From: Piliocolobus tephrosceles | Lineage: Eukaryota > Chordata > Mammalia > Primates > Cercopithecidae | Direction: 5' to 3' | Assembly: GCF_002776525.5 (NCBI RefSeq) | Contig: NC_045435.1 | Span: 127,286,797 to 127,350,796, forward strand | DNA length: 64,000 nt | Shown here: positions 36,758 to 48,643 of the stretch, piece by piece | Position numbering within the stretch: position 1 is the stretch's first letter | Layout of the letters: every line of letters begins with the position of its first letter | Translations under genes and position numbers: made by a program | The notes under the pieces: generated by a model | Seen by the model: the letters and a program-made list of their open reading frames with translations, nothing else | Databases searched by the model: none | What the model was told of the DNA's origin: nothing

Positions 36758-39700
36758 ATGAAAGCTACTTTCTGGTTTTTCTCTGAGGATATTTACTTTC
36801 TCAACGTCAGCATCATTGTGCTAACAGATATCCCAATGCAGATTGCAAGAAAGGAGTCTTAGCAACAGATAATGAAAATGAAAGTGTAACTCTGTGAGTT
36901 GCATCCACATGTCACAAGGCAGTTTCTCAGAACGCTTCTTTCCAGTTTTTATCTGAGGATATTTCCTTTTTCACCATAGCCCTCAATGAGCTCCCAAATA
37001 TCACTTAGCAGAATCCACGATAACAGTGTTAGAAACTTGATGCAAGAAGGGAAAAGTGAAACTCTGTGTTATGAATTCACACATCAGAAAGCAACTTCTG
37101 AGAAAATTTCTTTCTAGTTATTACCTAGGATATTTCCGTTTTTATCTTAGGCCTCAATGCTCTCCCAACTATCACTTCGCAGATTCCATGAAAACACTGT
37201 TAGGAAACTGTTTCATTAAAAGTAAATTGTTACTCTATGAGATAAATTAACATATCATAAAGAAGTTTGTCACAAAGCTTCTTTCACGTTTTTAATTGAG
37301 GATATTTCCTGTAACAGCATAGGCCTCAATGCGATCCAAGGTAACACTTCCCAGGTTCCTCAAAGACAGTGTTAATCGACTGCTCCATGAAATGTAAGTG
37401 TAACCCTATGAGATGAATTGACACATCACAAAGAAGTTCCTAAGAAAGCTTCTTTGTAGTTTTTGTCTGAGAATATTTCCTTTGTCACCATAAGCCTCAT
37501 TGCGTTCAGAGTATTCAGTTGCAGATTTCAAGAAAACTGTGTTAGCAAACTGATCTCTGAAGAGAAAAGTGTAACTCTGTGAGTTGCATTCCCACATCAT
37601 AATGCAGTTTCTCAGAAGGCTTCTTTCCAGTTTTTATCTGAGTATATTTCCTTTTTCACCATAGCCCTCAAGGAGCTCCCAAACATCACTTTGAAGATTC
37701 CATGACAACAGTGTTAGCAAACTGCTTCGTGAAGACAAAGTTGTAAATCAGTGAGATGAATTCAAATGTCACAAAGAAGTTTCTCAGAAAGTGACTTTCT
37801 AGTTTTTAATCTGAGGATATTTACTTTGTCACCATCAGCTTCACTGAGCTGAGAAAAACCCCAATGCAGATTTCAAGAAAAGATTGTTAGCAAACAGATC
37901 AATTGAAAGGAAAGTGTCACTCTATGAGTTTTATTCACAGGTCACAATGCAGTTTCTCAGAACGCTTCCTTCCAGTTTTTATCTGAGGAGATTTCCTTTT
38001 TCAACACAGCCCTCGCTGTGCTCCAAAATATCTTCTTGCAAATTCCACGAGAACAGTCTCAACGAATGGCTTCATGAGGAGAAAGGTGTAACTCTGTGAG
38101 GTGAATTCACAGATCACATTGAAGTTTCTCTGAAAGCTTCTTTCTCATTTTTAACGGAGGATATTTCCTTTGGCCCTGTAGTCTTCAAAGGGATCCGAAA
38201 TATCAGTTCTCAGATTTCACAAAAACAGAGCTAGCCAACGGCTCCACGAAATACAGGAGTAACTGAGTGAGTTGAATTCACACATCACAGAGCAGTTTCT
38301 CAGAAAGCTTCTTTCTTGTTTTAGCTAAGGTTATTTGTCGTCTCAGAGCGCCACCGTGTGTCCTATGGCAGTTTCTGCAAAAACACTGTTAGCAAGCTCC
38401 TGAATGAAAAGTGACATCTAACCCTGTGAGCTGTATTCACCCACAACAAAGAAGTTTCTGAGAAGGCTTCTCTGCAGATTTATCTGAAGATATTTCATTA
38501 TTCACCATGGGATTCAACGATATCCAAGACATCACTTCTGAGCTTCACAAAGTCAGTGCTAGCAGACTCCTCTGTGAAACAGTGGTATAACACTTTGAAA
38601 TGAATTCATACATCACAAAGCAGTTTCTCAGAAAGCTTCATTCCGGTTTTTCTCAGAGTATATTTCCTTTTTCACCGTAGCCCTCAATTATCTCCCAAAT
38701 ATCACTTTGCAGATTCCACGACAACAGCGTTAGCAACCTGCTTCCCTATAACCCTCACTGGGCTCCCAAATATCTCTTGGCAGAATCCACGACAACAGTG
38801 TTAGGAACCTGCTGCAAGAACAGAATAGTGAATCTCTGTGTTATGAATTCACACGTCAGAAAGCAACTTCTGAGAAAGTTTCTTTCTCAATTTTATCTGA
38901 GGATATTTCCGTTTTCACCGTAGGCCTCAATGCGCTTCAAAATATCACTTTGCAAATTCCACGAAAACACTGTTAGCAAACTGCTTCATGATGTCTAAGT
39001 TATTACTCTCTGAGATGAATTCACACAGCACAAACAAGTTTGTAACAAAAATTCTTTCACGTTTTTTATTAAGGATATTTCCTGTAACAGTGTAGGCCTC
39101 AATGCGATCCAAAGTAGCACTTTTCAGGTTCCTCAAAGACAGTGTTGATCGACTGCTCCATGAAACGTAAGTTTAACTCTGTGAGATGAATTGACACATC
39201 ACAAAGAAGTTTCTAAGAGAGCTTCCTTGTAGTTTTTGTCTGAGGATATTTCTTTGTCACAGTAAGCCTCATTGGGCTCAGAAGTATCCAATTGCAGATT
39301 TCAAGAAAACTGTGTTAGCGAACTGATCTCTGAAGAGAAAAGTGTAACTCTTGTGAGTTGCATTCACACATCATAATGCAGTTTCACAGAACGCTTCTTT
39401 CCAGTTTTAATCTGAGGATATATCCTTTTTCCCCATAGCCCTCAATGAGCTCACAAATATCACTTTGCAGATTCCACAACAACAGTGTTAGCAAACTGCT
39501 TCGTGAAGACAAAGTTGTAATTCAGTGCGATGAATTCACATGTCACAAAGAAGTTTCTCAGAAAGCTACTTTCTAGTTTTTATCTGAGGATATCTCCTTT
39601 GTCACCGTCAGCTTCTTTTCGCTAAGAAATATACCAATGCAGATTTCAGGACAAGAGTCTTATCAAAGGTATGAATGAAAAGGAAAGTGTAAACTGTGAG

Positions 39701-42105
39701 TTGCATCCACATGTTGTGATGCAGTTTCTCAGAACGCTTCTTTCCAGTTTTTATCTGAGGATATTTCCTTTTTCACCACAGCCCTCCGTGAGCTCCCAAA
39801 TATCAGTTCACAGGATCCACAAGAACAGTGTTAGGAAACTGCTGCAAGAAGGGAAAAGTGAATCTCTGTGTTACGTGTTCACACAGCAGAAAGCAACTTC
39901 TGAGAAAGCTTTTTCTAATTATTATTTGAGGATATTTCCTTTTTCACCATAGGCCTCAATGCGCTCCCAAATATCACTTTGCATATTCCACGAAAATACT
40001 GTTAGCAAACTGCTACAAGAAGGGAAATGTCAATGTCTTTGTGATGAATTCACAAATCACAAAGCAATTTATCGGAAAGAGTCTCTCTAGATTTTATCTG
40101 AGGATATTTCCGTTTTCACCCTGGGCCTCCATACAATCCCAAATATCACTTTGCAGATTCCACGAAAACAGTGTTAGCAAACTGCTTCATGAAGACAAAG
40201 TTGTAACTCGGTGAAATGAATTCACATGTCACAAAGAAGTTTCTCAGAAAGCTACATACTGGTTTTTATTTGAGGATATTTCCTTTTCTCCGTCAGCTTC
40301 ATTGCGGGAAGAAATATCCCAATGCAGATTTCAAGAAACGAGTGTTAGCAAACGGAATAATGAAAAGGCAAGTGTAACTCTGTGAGTTGTATTCACAGGT
40401 CACAATGCAGTTTCTCAGAACGCTTCCTTCCAGTTTTTATCTGAGGAGATTTCCTTTTTCAACACAGCCCTCACTGTGCTCCAAAATATCTTCTTGCAAA
40501 TTCCACGAGAACAGTCTCAACGAATGGCTTCATGAGGAGAAAGGTGTAACTCTGTGAGGTGAATTCACAGATCACATTGAAGTTTCTCTGAAAGCTTCTT
40601 TCTCATTTTTAATGGAGGATATTTCCTTTGGCTCTATAGTTTTCAAAGTGATCCAAAATATCTTTTATCTGATTCCACAAAAACAGGTCTAGCCAATGGC
40701 TCCAGGAAACACAGGAGTAACTCAGTGAGTTGAATTCACACATCACAGACCAGTTTCTCTGAAAGCTTCTTTCTTCTTTGAGCTGAGGTTATTTGTGGTC
40801 TCGGAGCGACACTGTGTGTCTTGTTGCAGTTTCTGCAAAAACTCTGTTAGCAAGCTTCTGAATGAAAGCAATCATCTAACACTGTGAGCTGAATTCACCC
40901 ACAACAGAGAAGTTTCTGGGAAGGCTTCGCTGCAGATTTTTCTGAAGATATTTCATTATTCACCATGGGATTCAACGATATCCAAGACATCACTTCTGAG
41001 CTTCCACAAAGTCAGTGCAAGCAGACTCCACCATGAAACAATGGTGTAACAATTTGAAATGAATTCACACATCACAAAGCAGTTTCTCAGAAAGCTTCAT
41101 TCCGGTTTTCTCTGAGGATATTTCCTTTTTCACGATATCTCTCAATGAGGTCCCAAATATCAGTTTACAGAATCCACGAAAACAGTGTTAGCACACAGCT
41201 ACAAGAAGAGAAAGGTGAATCTCTTTGTGATGAATTCACATATCAGAAGGCAATTTCTCAGGAAACTTCTTTCTAGTTTTCACCTGAGGCTATTTCCGTT
41301 TTCACCATGGGCCTCAGTGTGCTCCCAAATATCACTTTACAGATTCCACCACAATAGTGTTAGCAAACGCCTTCGTGAAGACAAAGTTGTAACTCGGTGA
41401 GATGAATACACATGTCACAAAGAAGTTTCTCAGAAAGCTACTTTCTAGTTTTTATTTGAGTAAATTTCCTTTGCAACCATCAGCTTCACTGTGCTTAGAA
41501 TTATCCCAATGCAGATTTCAAGACAGCAAAGGGATCAGTGAAAAGGAAAGTGTAACTCTGTGAGTTGCATCCACATGTCACAATGCAGTTTCTCAGAACA
41601 TTTCATTCCAGTTTTTATCAGAGGAAATTTCCTTTTTCACCATAGCCCTCAATGAGCTCCCAAATATCACTTTGCAGATTCCACGACAACAGCGTTAGCA
41701 AACTGCAGCAAAAAGGGAATGGTGAATCTTTTTGTGATTAACTCACACATCAGAAAACAATTTCTCAGAGAGATTTTTTCTACTTTTTATCTGAGAATAC
41801 TTCCGTTTTGACCATGGACCTCAATGTGTTCCCAAATATCACTTTGCAGATTCCACGACAACAGTGTTAGCAAACTGCTTCGTGAAAATAAAGTTGTAAC
41901 TCAGTGAGATGAATTCACATGTCAGAAAGAAGTTTCTCAGAAAGCTACTTTCTAGTTTTTATTTGAGGAAATTTCCTTTGTCTCCATCTGCTTCATTTGC
42001 TTAGAAATATCCTAATGCAGATTTCAAGAAAAGAGTGTTAGCAAACGAATCAATGAAAAGGAAACTGTAACTCTGTGTGGTGTATTCACAGGTCACAATG
42101 CAGTT
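36758..42105 (-). repeat. Alpha satellite family 2 (right block)
   Basis: About 31 monomers of family 2. A block with acgagaacagtct, then ggcttcatgaggagaaaggt, and a following monomer with gcgccaccgtgtgtc (near 34,775, 38,350, 40,800) recurs about every 2.2-2.46 kb once the L1 pieces are discounted. A short internal deletion is seen near 38,742 (gcttccctataaccctcac). The block ends at about 42,105 in cagtttca, where family 1 returns. No gene is supported. Confidence 0.9.
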
Positions 42106-45100
42106 TCACCATAGGCCCAAATGTGATCCCTACTATTCCTTCATGGATCCATCCACGAGGGACTTCCAAACCACATAACGTAAAAAAAGCTTCCAATATG
42201 TGAGTTGAATGAATATAGGAAAATTCAGATTCAGAGAAAGCTTCTTTTGAGTGTTTATCTGAAGATATTTCCTTTTTCACAGTAGTCCTGAATGTGCTCC
42301 TGAAGGTCCCTTCGTGGATCCGTCCATGACAGTTTCCAAGCTGTGTAATGTAAAGAAAACTTAATCTGTGTGAGGTGATTACACATATCACAGAATAGTT
42401 TCCTAGAAAGTTTCTTTCCAGGTTTTTTCTGAGGCTATTTCCCTTTTCACCATCAGCATCAACATGCTCCAGAATATCACTTGGTACCTGTCTCTAAAAA
42501 ACGGTTTCCCGATGCTGTATAAGAAGACAGGTATAACACTGTGAGTGGAATTCACAAGTCATAAAGCGGTTCCTTGGAAAGCTTCTCTTCAGTTTCGGTC
42601 TGAACATATTTCCTTTTTCACCGTAAGCCTCAAAATGCTCCCGAATATCCCATCACATGCTAAACATTCACAGGATGAGAAAACTGATCAATGAAACAAG
42701 AAGCTTAACTGAGTGAGAGGAATTAAGACGACACAGAGTAGTTTCACAGAAAGCTTCCTTCTGGATTTTAACTGAGGATATTTCCTTTTTGGTATTTTAA
42801 GGATCGTTCCCAAATGTCCTTCCTCAGATGCCACACAAACAGTGATTTAAAGCTGCCCAATCCAGAGAATGGGTTAACTCCATGAGTTTTTGTCTGAGGA
42901 TATTTCCTTATTCACCAGAGCCATCCCTATACTCCCAAATGTCTCTTGGTAGCTTTTTCTCCAAAAGGGATTCTGGAATCCTTTTGGAGAAGAAAGGTAT
43001 ATTTCTTTGAGTGGAATGCACACGTCAAAAAGCAGCTCCTCAGAACGCTTCTCTCCAGTTTCTATCTGAAGGCGATTCCTTTCTCACCACGAGTCTCAAA
43101 GTGCTCCTGAATATCCCTTCTCAGACTAAACAAAAACAGTGTTATGATACTGCTCAATGAAAAGAGAATCTTAACTGTGTGAGCGGAATTCACGTGACAG
43201 AGAGCAGTTTCACAGAAAGCTTCCTTCTCTTTTCTCTCTGTGGTTATTTCTCTTTCAGGATATTCAAAAGAGCGTTTCCAAATGTCCTTTCTCAGATTCC
43301 AGAGAAACAGTGATTTCAAACTGCTCAATCCAGAGAATGATTTAACTCTATGAGATGAATACAAACATCACAAAATAGTTGCGCAGAAAGCTTCTCTCCA
43401 ATTTTCGATGGAAGACATTTTCTTGCTTAACTCAGGCCTCCATTTGCCAATTACTATCCCTTTGCAGAACCCTCAAAGACTGACTTTAAAAGTGGGAAAT
43501 GTAGTGTCAGCTTTAACCATCTGAACAGAATGGACATGTCACAGAGCAGTTTCTTCGAGTGCTTCCTTCTGTTTTTTATTGGACAACATTACACTTTATG
43601 CCACAGTCTTCAATGTGCTCCGAATATCACTCTTTTGATTTTACAGGAACAGTGTTCAAACTGTGCTCTATGAGATGAAGGTTATAACTCCCTGAGTGGA
43701 ATGCTCACATCACCAAGCAGTTTTCAGAAAGTTTCTCTCCATTTTTCATCTGACCATTTTTCCTCTTTCACCATAGGCCCGAATGTGATCCCAAATATCC
43801 CTTCACGGATCCATCCACAAGGGAGTTTTCAAGCTCTGTAATGTAAAGAAAGCTTCCTCTATGTGAGATGAATAAACATAGCAAAAAGCAGATTCACAGA
43901 AAGCTTCTTTCCAGTTTTTATCTGAATGTATTTCCCTTTTCACCGTAGTCCTGATTGTGCTCCCAAATGTTAGTTAGTGGATCCGACCATGACAGTTCCA
44001 AGCTGTGTAATGTAAAGAAAGCTTTATCTATGTGAGTTCATTACACATATCACAGTGTAGTTTCCTAGAAAGCTTCCTTCCAGTTTTTGTTGACGCTCTG
44101 TCCCTTTTCACCATCGTCATCAACATGCTCCTGAATATAACTTGGTACCTGTTTCTCCAAAGGGTATCCCCAATGCTGTATGAGCAGAAAGGTGTAACAA
44201 TGTGAGTGGAATGCAAAAGTCACAAAGCAGCTCCTCGGAATGCTTCCTCTCAGTTTCAGTCTGAACATATTTCCTTTTTCACCATAAGCCACAAAGTGAT
44301 CCCGAATATCCCATCACACGCTAAACATACACAGGGTTAGAAAACTGCTGAATGAAAAGGGAGAAATAACTGAGGGAGCAGAATTAAGACGACACAGAAC
44401 AGTTTCAAAGAAAGCTTCCTTCTGGGTTTTACCTGAAAATATTTCTTTCTCCATATTCTACGTATCGTTACCAAATATTCTTCCTCAGATTCCACAAAAA
44501 CAGTGATTTCAAGCTCCTCAAACCAAAGAAGGTTTAACTCTATGAGATGAATACACACATTGCAAAGCAGTTGCTCAGAACGTTTCTCTGCCGGTTTCAT
44601 CGGAAGATGTTTCCTTGCTCAACAAAACCCTCCAGACGTCACTAAATATCCCTTCAAGATTCTTCAAACACAGATGTTCGAAACTGGGCAACATAGAGTC
44701 AGCATTAACGCTGTGAAGTGAATGCACATATCAGAGAGCAGATTCTTGAAACGCTTCTTACTTGATTTCATTTCAGTATATTTCACTATTCGCCATAGTC
44801 CTCAATGTACCCTGAAATATCACATTTTCGGTTTCACAGGAACAGTGTTCAAAAACTGCCTTGTGAGAAAAGAGCTATAACTCCCTGAGTGAAATGCAAT
44901 CATCACAAAGTAGTTTCTCAGAAAGCTTCCATCCAGTTTTTACCTGAAGATATCTCCTCTTTCACCATAGGTCTGAATGTGCTCCCGAATGTCCCTTCAT
45001 GGATCCGTGCATGACGGAGTTTCCATACTGTGTAATATAAAGAAAGTTTTAACTATGCGAGATGAATAAATATATCTAACACAAAGTATTTTCACAAAAA

Positions 45101-46217
45101 TCTTCTTTCCAGGTTTTGTCTGAGAATATTTCCTTTTTCACCATAGCCGTCCCTATACTCCCGAATGTCTCTTGGTACCTTTTTCTCCAAAAGGGAATCA
45201 GGAATCCTCTTTGAATAAAAAGATATATTTCTGTGTGTGGACTGCAGACGTCACAAAGCAGCTCCTCAGAAAGCTACTCTCCAGTTAATGTCTGAGGATG
45301 TATCCTTTCTCACCGTAAGCCTCAAAGCGTTGCTGAATATGCCTTTGCAGAGTAAGCAAAAACAGTGTTATGATACTGATCAATGAAAAGAGAAGCTTAT
45401 CTGTGTGAGGGGAATTTGCGTGACAAACAGCAGTTTCACAGAAAGCTTCCTTCTGGTTTCTCTCTGAGGTTATTTCTTTTTCAGGATATTCTAAACAGTG
45501 TTTCCAAATGTCCTGTCTCAGTTTCCACAGTAACAGTGATTTCAAACTGCTCAGTCCAAAGAATGATTTAACTCTATGAGATGAATACAAACATCACAAA
45601 AGAGTGGCACAGAAGCCTTCTCTCCAATTTTCGATGAAAGGCATTTCCTTTTTGGACACAGACTTTCGGTTGCCACTTACTGTCCCTTCGCAGAACCCTC
45701 AAAGATGGACTTTCAACCTGGGAAATATAGAGTAAGCTTTAACTCTGTGAAAAGAATGGACATATCAGAGAGCAGTTTCTTCGAGGGCTTCTTTCTGTTT
45801 TTTATTGGACGACATTTCACTTTATGCCATAGTCTTCAATGTGCTCCGAATATCACTCTTGTGGTTTTACAGGAACAGTTTTCAAACTGTGCCTTATGAG
45901 AAGAATGTTATAACTCCCTGTGTGGAATGCACATATCACCATGCAGTTTCTCAGAAAGCTTCTCTCCAGTTTTTATCTGACTATATTTCCTATTTCACCA
46001 TATACTCAAATGTGATCCCAAATATCCCTTCACAGATCCATCAATGAGGGACTTTCCAAGCTGCGTAATGTAAAGGAACCCTCATCTATGTGAGATGAAT
46101 AAACATAGCAAGAAACAGATTCACAGAAAGCTTCTCTCCAGTTTTTATCTGAAGATATTTCCTTTTTCACCATTGTCCTGAATGTGCTCCCGAAGGTCCC
46201 TTCATGGATCCGTCCAT
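42106..46217 (-). repeat. Alpha satellite family 1
   Basis: Family 1 resumes inside a monomer at tttcaccataggcccaaatg (13-mer position 9). Diagnostic monomers are near 42,840 and 44,500, and the paralogous ones near 43,310 and 45,535. The first unit lacks about 560 bp: satellite jumps at about 42,885 from ccatgag to tttttgtctgagg. The block ends at ggatccgtccat, where the type-D provirus LTR begins. Confidence 0.9.
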
Positions 46218-46685
46218 TGTCCCGACCTGCAGGACAGTCGAACAGACCCTGGAAGGGGGAGTGGGAATGGAGGAGACAAGAAAAAACGAGAAATGGAGAC
46301 AAGATAAATAGTCTGATCAAGTCTCTTTTAATGGTGGCAGTGCAATACCTTATATAGGCTGGCAGAGGAAGAGGTTGGGCCAGGACGGTGACGGGGGGCC
46401 AGGTTTTCTCAAATTACAATCGTGCATGCGCTGTGAGTTTGTAATTTTGACGGGTGTGGGATGGCGCCTGCTCCATAGGCTGCATATCTTCCTGGGCACG
46501 AAAAAGTTTGCGCACGTGAGAAAGGTTTGGGCGCGCATGGGAAAGGTTTGGGTGCGCACGGGAAAGGTTGAGGCACGTGAGGGAAATGTTTGTAATGAAG
46601 ACCCCAGAAAAGTGCCATCTTGTCTCCGCTTTGCGGAGATCAAGCAACAGAGCTCGGGTAATTCTGGGCCTCATGGCTCCGAACA
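46218..46685 (-). repeat. 3' LTR of the type-D provirus (468 bp)
   Basis: On the minus strand it starts TGTTCGGAGCCATGAGG and ends GCAGGTCGGGACA (TG...CA). A TATA box (TATATAAGG; plus strand ccttatata near 46,348) and an ATTAAA poly(A) signal (plus strand tttaat, 46,327-46,332) are in the expected order. The start resembles type-D and other simian betaretroviral LTRs. Confidence 0.9.
46510..46592 (-). promoter_or_regulatory. 21-bp tandem repeats in LTR U3 (likely enhancer)
   Basis: Four imperfect copies, beginning at about 46,510, 46,531, 46,552 and 46,573, share gggaaaggttt-like cores on the plus strand. Two copies hold the E-box CACGTG (46,513-46,518 and 46,574-46,579). Upstream tandem repeats in U3 are usual retroviral enhancers; the binding proteins are inferred only. 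Confidence 0.7.
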
Positions 46686-46700
46686 GGTCCCCCTTTTTTA
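46686..46700 (-). promoter_or_regulatory. Polypurine tract of the type-D provirus
   Basis: Minus-strand AAAAAAGGGGGACC abuts the LTR start. Confidence 0.85.
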
Positions 46701-46704
46701 TATA

Positions 46705-46878
46705 TAATAGTGGCTAGAAGATTATCCCTCGGGAACTGCACCTGTCTTAGGTTGGAGTAATGCATCTCATCACTGGTATCCATCATGGGATTAGGCAGGA
46801 GCTTATGACGGCCCTCCTGTCTTAGGTTAGTGAGAGATGATACTCACTTATCCGTCATTGGCTGTCCAGTTCAGCGCA
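46705..46878 (-). ncRNA. Constitutive transport element (CTE)-like RNA element
   Basis: Type-D simian retroviruses carry, between env and the 3' LTR, an RNA stem with two inverted similar loops that binds the host export factor NXF1/TAP and takes unspliced RNA out of the nucleus. Here the loop sequence CCTAAGACAGG occurs twice on the minus strand (plus strand cctgtcttagg at 46,741-46,751 and 46,816-46,826), with CCAATGACGG-like and CATGATGG-like halves around it. Position and sequence both fit. Folding was not computed. Confidence 0.85.
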
Positions 46879-46890
46879 TCAGGAAGGTGT

Positions 46891-48605
46891 TCATAATGGG
46901 TGTGAGTATGAACCACTGCGATCTTCTTTTTCTAGGCAATGATAATGGACCTGTATAGGTTTCGCTTGGATAGCCTCGACTTGCTGCTTAATGAATGTCA
47001 TGAGCTTATTGAAGACCAAAGGTCCTACAGAGAGTAAGAGCAATAGGCAATGCAGGGGGCCCAGGAATGGCATAAGATAGGGAAGGAGTCCATGGAACCC
47101 AGTGCAAAACGGGTTATCGGTTATTTATTTTCATCGTTTTTCTAGGTCTTCTTGTAGACGCCTGATTTTATCTCTTACGATCTCGGGTTTGTTGGCATAG
47201 AAACAGCACTTCTCCTGTAAAGCCAAGCAGATGCCTCCCTGCTCTGCAGTTAGTAAATCTAGGCCTCTTCTATTTTGGAGCACTACTTCTGCCAGAGAAT
47301 CTACCTGATCTTGTGAATCCTGTATAGTACTTGAGATTGCCTGCATATCTGAGATCAATTGGCGAGAAAATTTGGTGTATTGAGTGACAGAAACCCCTAG
47401 ACTGGTAGTCCCAGTTATTATGGCAGTAGTTATGCCTAATCCTACAGGTAAGGGGATAAATTGTATTGCCCTTTTGTTTCTTCCTAAAAAGTGATCTATA
47501 GCTGGGATAGGTACAGGCTCATCTCCAGGGATAATGTCTATGTCTGGCAAAAGTGTGGCTAAGACACAGCGTCCTGTCCAGTTAGTAGGTAAATAGGTAT
47601 AAGCCCTATTATTGCCACATATAAAAACTGAGCTGTTTGGGGCACACAACGATTGGGAAATATTTGCTATGGTGGAACAATTATTGAACTCATTGAATCC
47701 TACATCAAGGTCGTAAGTGTTATTAAGGGGAGGGGAGTAGATGCAAGAGGAACTAGGAAATTCTAATGGCTGTACTTTAAGGGGAGAAATTATGGTGCAA
47801 AGGGTATTGGATGTATAATTTAAGTCATTGCTGGGTATGGCAAGAGGAACTGGATCTCCTGATTGCAGACACAGCCAGCAGTCATTAGCTAGACTAGAGT
47901 TGGAATTGGTAAGCAGGTTATGAGTAGCAGTGAGGAGGTCAAAGGTCTGGGCAGCAATTTTCTCTTTCCCTCGGGCTTTGGGCAAGGCCAAGGGGTGGTA
48001 GTGAATTTCCGGGTACAGGGACCTTTGCAACTCCTCAAGTTTTTGTGTACCATAATTTCTCAGACCTTGTCTTGTGGTCCTCCTCCGTCAGAGATATGAA
48101 GAGGGGAGCGAATATTCCAACAGACAGGCTGTCCTACAATTCCAGCACAGCCAGCTGCTGTAAGGTTATTGGTATTTCCTACAACTGTAGGGACACTACT
48201 GGCCCCTATAGTGGGGGTTCTAGATCTTGTTAAGATAGCAGTATAGTATGTTTTACCACCAGAGGTACATTCTAGATAAGTAGTGTAGCAGGAACTATGC
48301 ATAGCAGTCTCAAATGTATCACAAGGGCAGGTGGTGGTATCCCCTCCGCTAAATATTCTTGGGGTTGACACACACCTCCACTTAAGAGATCACTAGACAG
48401 GTATGCTGTGTAAGTGAAGCAGGACACAGCTGAGATGTACATATTTAGAAGGGAGATCACATATCCCCCCCAAACAATCACAGGGCTTACCGTATCATTG
48501 TTGTATATATTTACGGTCCTCATGGGGATTATCAAAGACAGCATATACCTGGAGTGCTTGGCATATCAGCACCATGGTGCAAAGGGGCTTGTAGTTGAAG
48601 TTCAT
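46891..48605 (-). pseudogene. env: env of the type-D provirus, several stops and frameshifts
   Basis: Envelope glycoprotein precursor remnant. The start at 48,605 (MNFNYKPLC) has a hydrophobic signal peptide and lies just after a splice acceptor; the frame soon meets a stop. Surface subunit pieces include a SDGGG motif (near 48,080), associated with the RD114/type-D receptor-interference group, and a CWLC motif (near 47,870). The 47,131-48,030 frame holds the furin-like site RNKR (near 47,480), the fusion peptide AIQFIPLPVGLG, and the TM region with the CX6CC motif CLALQEKCC. Two in-frame stops (about 47,125-47,133) separate this from the membrane anchor and tail (CLLLLLSVGPLVFNKLM ... SGSYSHPL, ending at 46,891). 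Further breaks lie near 48,040-48,060 and upstream. Not functional. Confidence 0.9.
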
Positions 48606-48626
48606 CTCTGCAATAGAGGAAAAGAG
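48606..48626 (-). promoter_or_regulatory. Probable env splice acceptor
   Basis: The minus strand reads a pyrimidine-rich CTCTTTTCCTCTATTGCAG immediately before AGATG of env, a good acceptor for the spliced env message. Inferred from sequence only. Confidence 0.5.
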
Positions 48627-48643
48627 TACTCTCAGGGAGAAAA

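Noticed and set aside
46375..46707. Overlapping 69-110 codon open frames in the type-D LTR
   Set aside because: They lie within LTR regulatory sequence including the 21-bp repeats. The length comes from a GC-rich, stop-poor stretch.
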